Source: Planctomycetaceae bacterium
GTDB taxonomy: Bacteria; Planctomycetota; Planctomycetia; Pirellulales; Thermoguttaceae
Length of the DNA: 13,215 nt
NCBI GenBank assembly: GCA_031288955.1
Contig: JAITQJ010000043.1
Location: 1 to 13,215 of the forward strand
Direction of reading: 5' to 3'
Within the stretch, counting starts at the first letter, position 1, and every line of letters starts with the position of its first letter. This document shows positions 13,130-13,215 of this stretch, piece by piece. Both the position numbers and the translations under genes were made by a program. The notes under the pieces are model-generated. The model did no database searches and was not told the origin of the DNA. It was given only the letters and a program-made list of their open reading frames with translations.

Positions 13130-13215
13130 TTATGATTCCCGTCCCATCAATCGTTCCCAACCTTTCTGAATGTCCAGCATCAAGGCTAACGCAAGCGGTA
13201 CAACGAAGAGCGTGA
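13130..13215 (-). CDS. C-terminal end of a probable membrane protein, RND-exporter-like
   Basis: The minus-strand frame enters from the window edge and stops at 13130. The 27 visible residues are TLFVVPLALALMLDIQKGW followed by ERLMGRES. A hydrophobic segment starting TLFVVP and then a short basic/amphipathic tail is the way RND-type efflux pumps often end; this is resemblance by eye on very little sequence. The stop lies 30 nt from the MITE end. A 27-codon frame on the opposite strand (13132-13215) overlaps and is less convincing. Any other polytopic membrane protein is possible. Confidence 0.4.
   Translation of the reverse strand, partial: TLFVVPLALALMLDIQKGWERLMGRES

Noticed and set aside
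13132..13215. 27-codon plus-strand ORF with AGGAG just before the ATG
   Set aside because: The AGGAG is only 2 nt from the ATG, too close, and the opposite strand reads better as a membrane-protein end.
1..13215. CRISPR arrays, tRNA or rRNA genes, classic riboswitches
   Set aside because: No regularly spaced direct repeats, cloverleaf-like sequences or recognisable aptamer motifs were seen on either strand.

Overview
The window reads as chromosomal DNA from a bacterium most likely in the Planctomycetota. The basis is the wording of GroEL and GroES (for example the GroEL opening MAKMIAFDQEAREALRRG and the GroES stretches DKPARGTVVSIGEGR and GEEFKIGDDE), seen by eye only, so the phylum call is an inference. 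Most of the window is moderate-GC housekeeping DNA. From about 9.7 kb onward it becomes AT-richer and accessory in character.

Positions 1-3707 (minus strand): enolase with a textbook sigma-70 promoter, a GNAT-type N-acyltransferase, then groES and a groEL that runs off the window edge. No CIRCE element is visible upstream of groES; a short perfect palindrome is. Positions 3708-5159 (plus strand): an AT-rich spacer, then a family 2 glycosyltransferase gene broken by three +1 frameshifts, with an unassigned C-terminal region and a good intrinsic terminator. Positions 5151-7641 (minus strand): a Gfo/Idh/MocA oxidoreductase, an AT-rich inverted repeat, and a two-gene unit made of an HDOD-domain protein and a small acidic coiled-coil-like protein. 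Positions 7679-9655 (plus strand): ispG (isoprenoid synthesis, MEP pathway) translationally overlapped by an ABC-3 family metal-ion permease that has no ATPase or binding-protein partner in the window.

Positions 9656-13215 form the accessory part. A solo end of an IS1595-family insertion sequence lies just downstream of the permease. Next come a strong ribosome binding site and a 71-codon reading frame whose stop overlaps (ATGA) the start of an 880-residue Eco57I/TaqI-like restriction-modification enzyme. That enzyme carries an N-terminal GIY-YIG/T5orf172-like segment. A terminator follows, then a roughly 290-bp MITE-like element with the same terminal inverted repeats. The MITE keeps two fused scraps of an IS1595-type transposase. 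The last 86 bases look like the C-terminal end of a minus-strand membrane protein, possibly an RND-type exporter.

The best candidates for something new are the coupled small ORF plus GIY-YIG-like/methyltransferase single-chain enzyme bracketed by IS1595 relics, the MITE built from transposase scraps, and the frameshifted glycosyltransferase whose catalytic motifs all survive in separate frames. No CRISPR array, tRNA, rRNA or recognisable riboswitch was seen.
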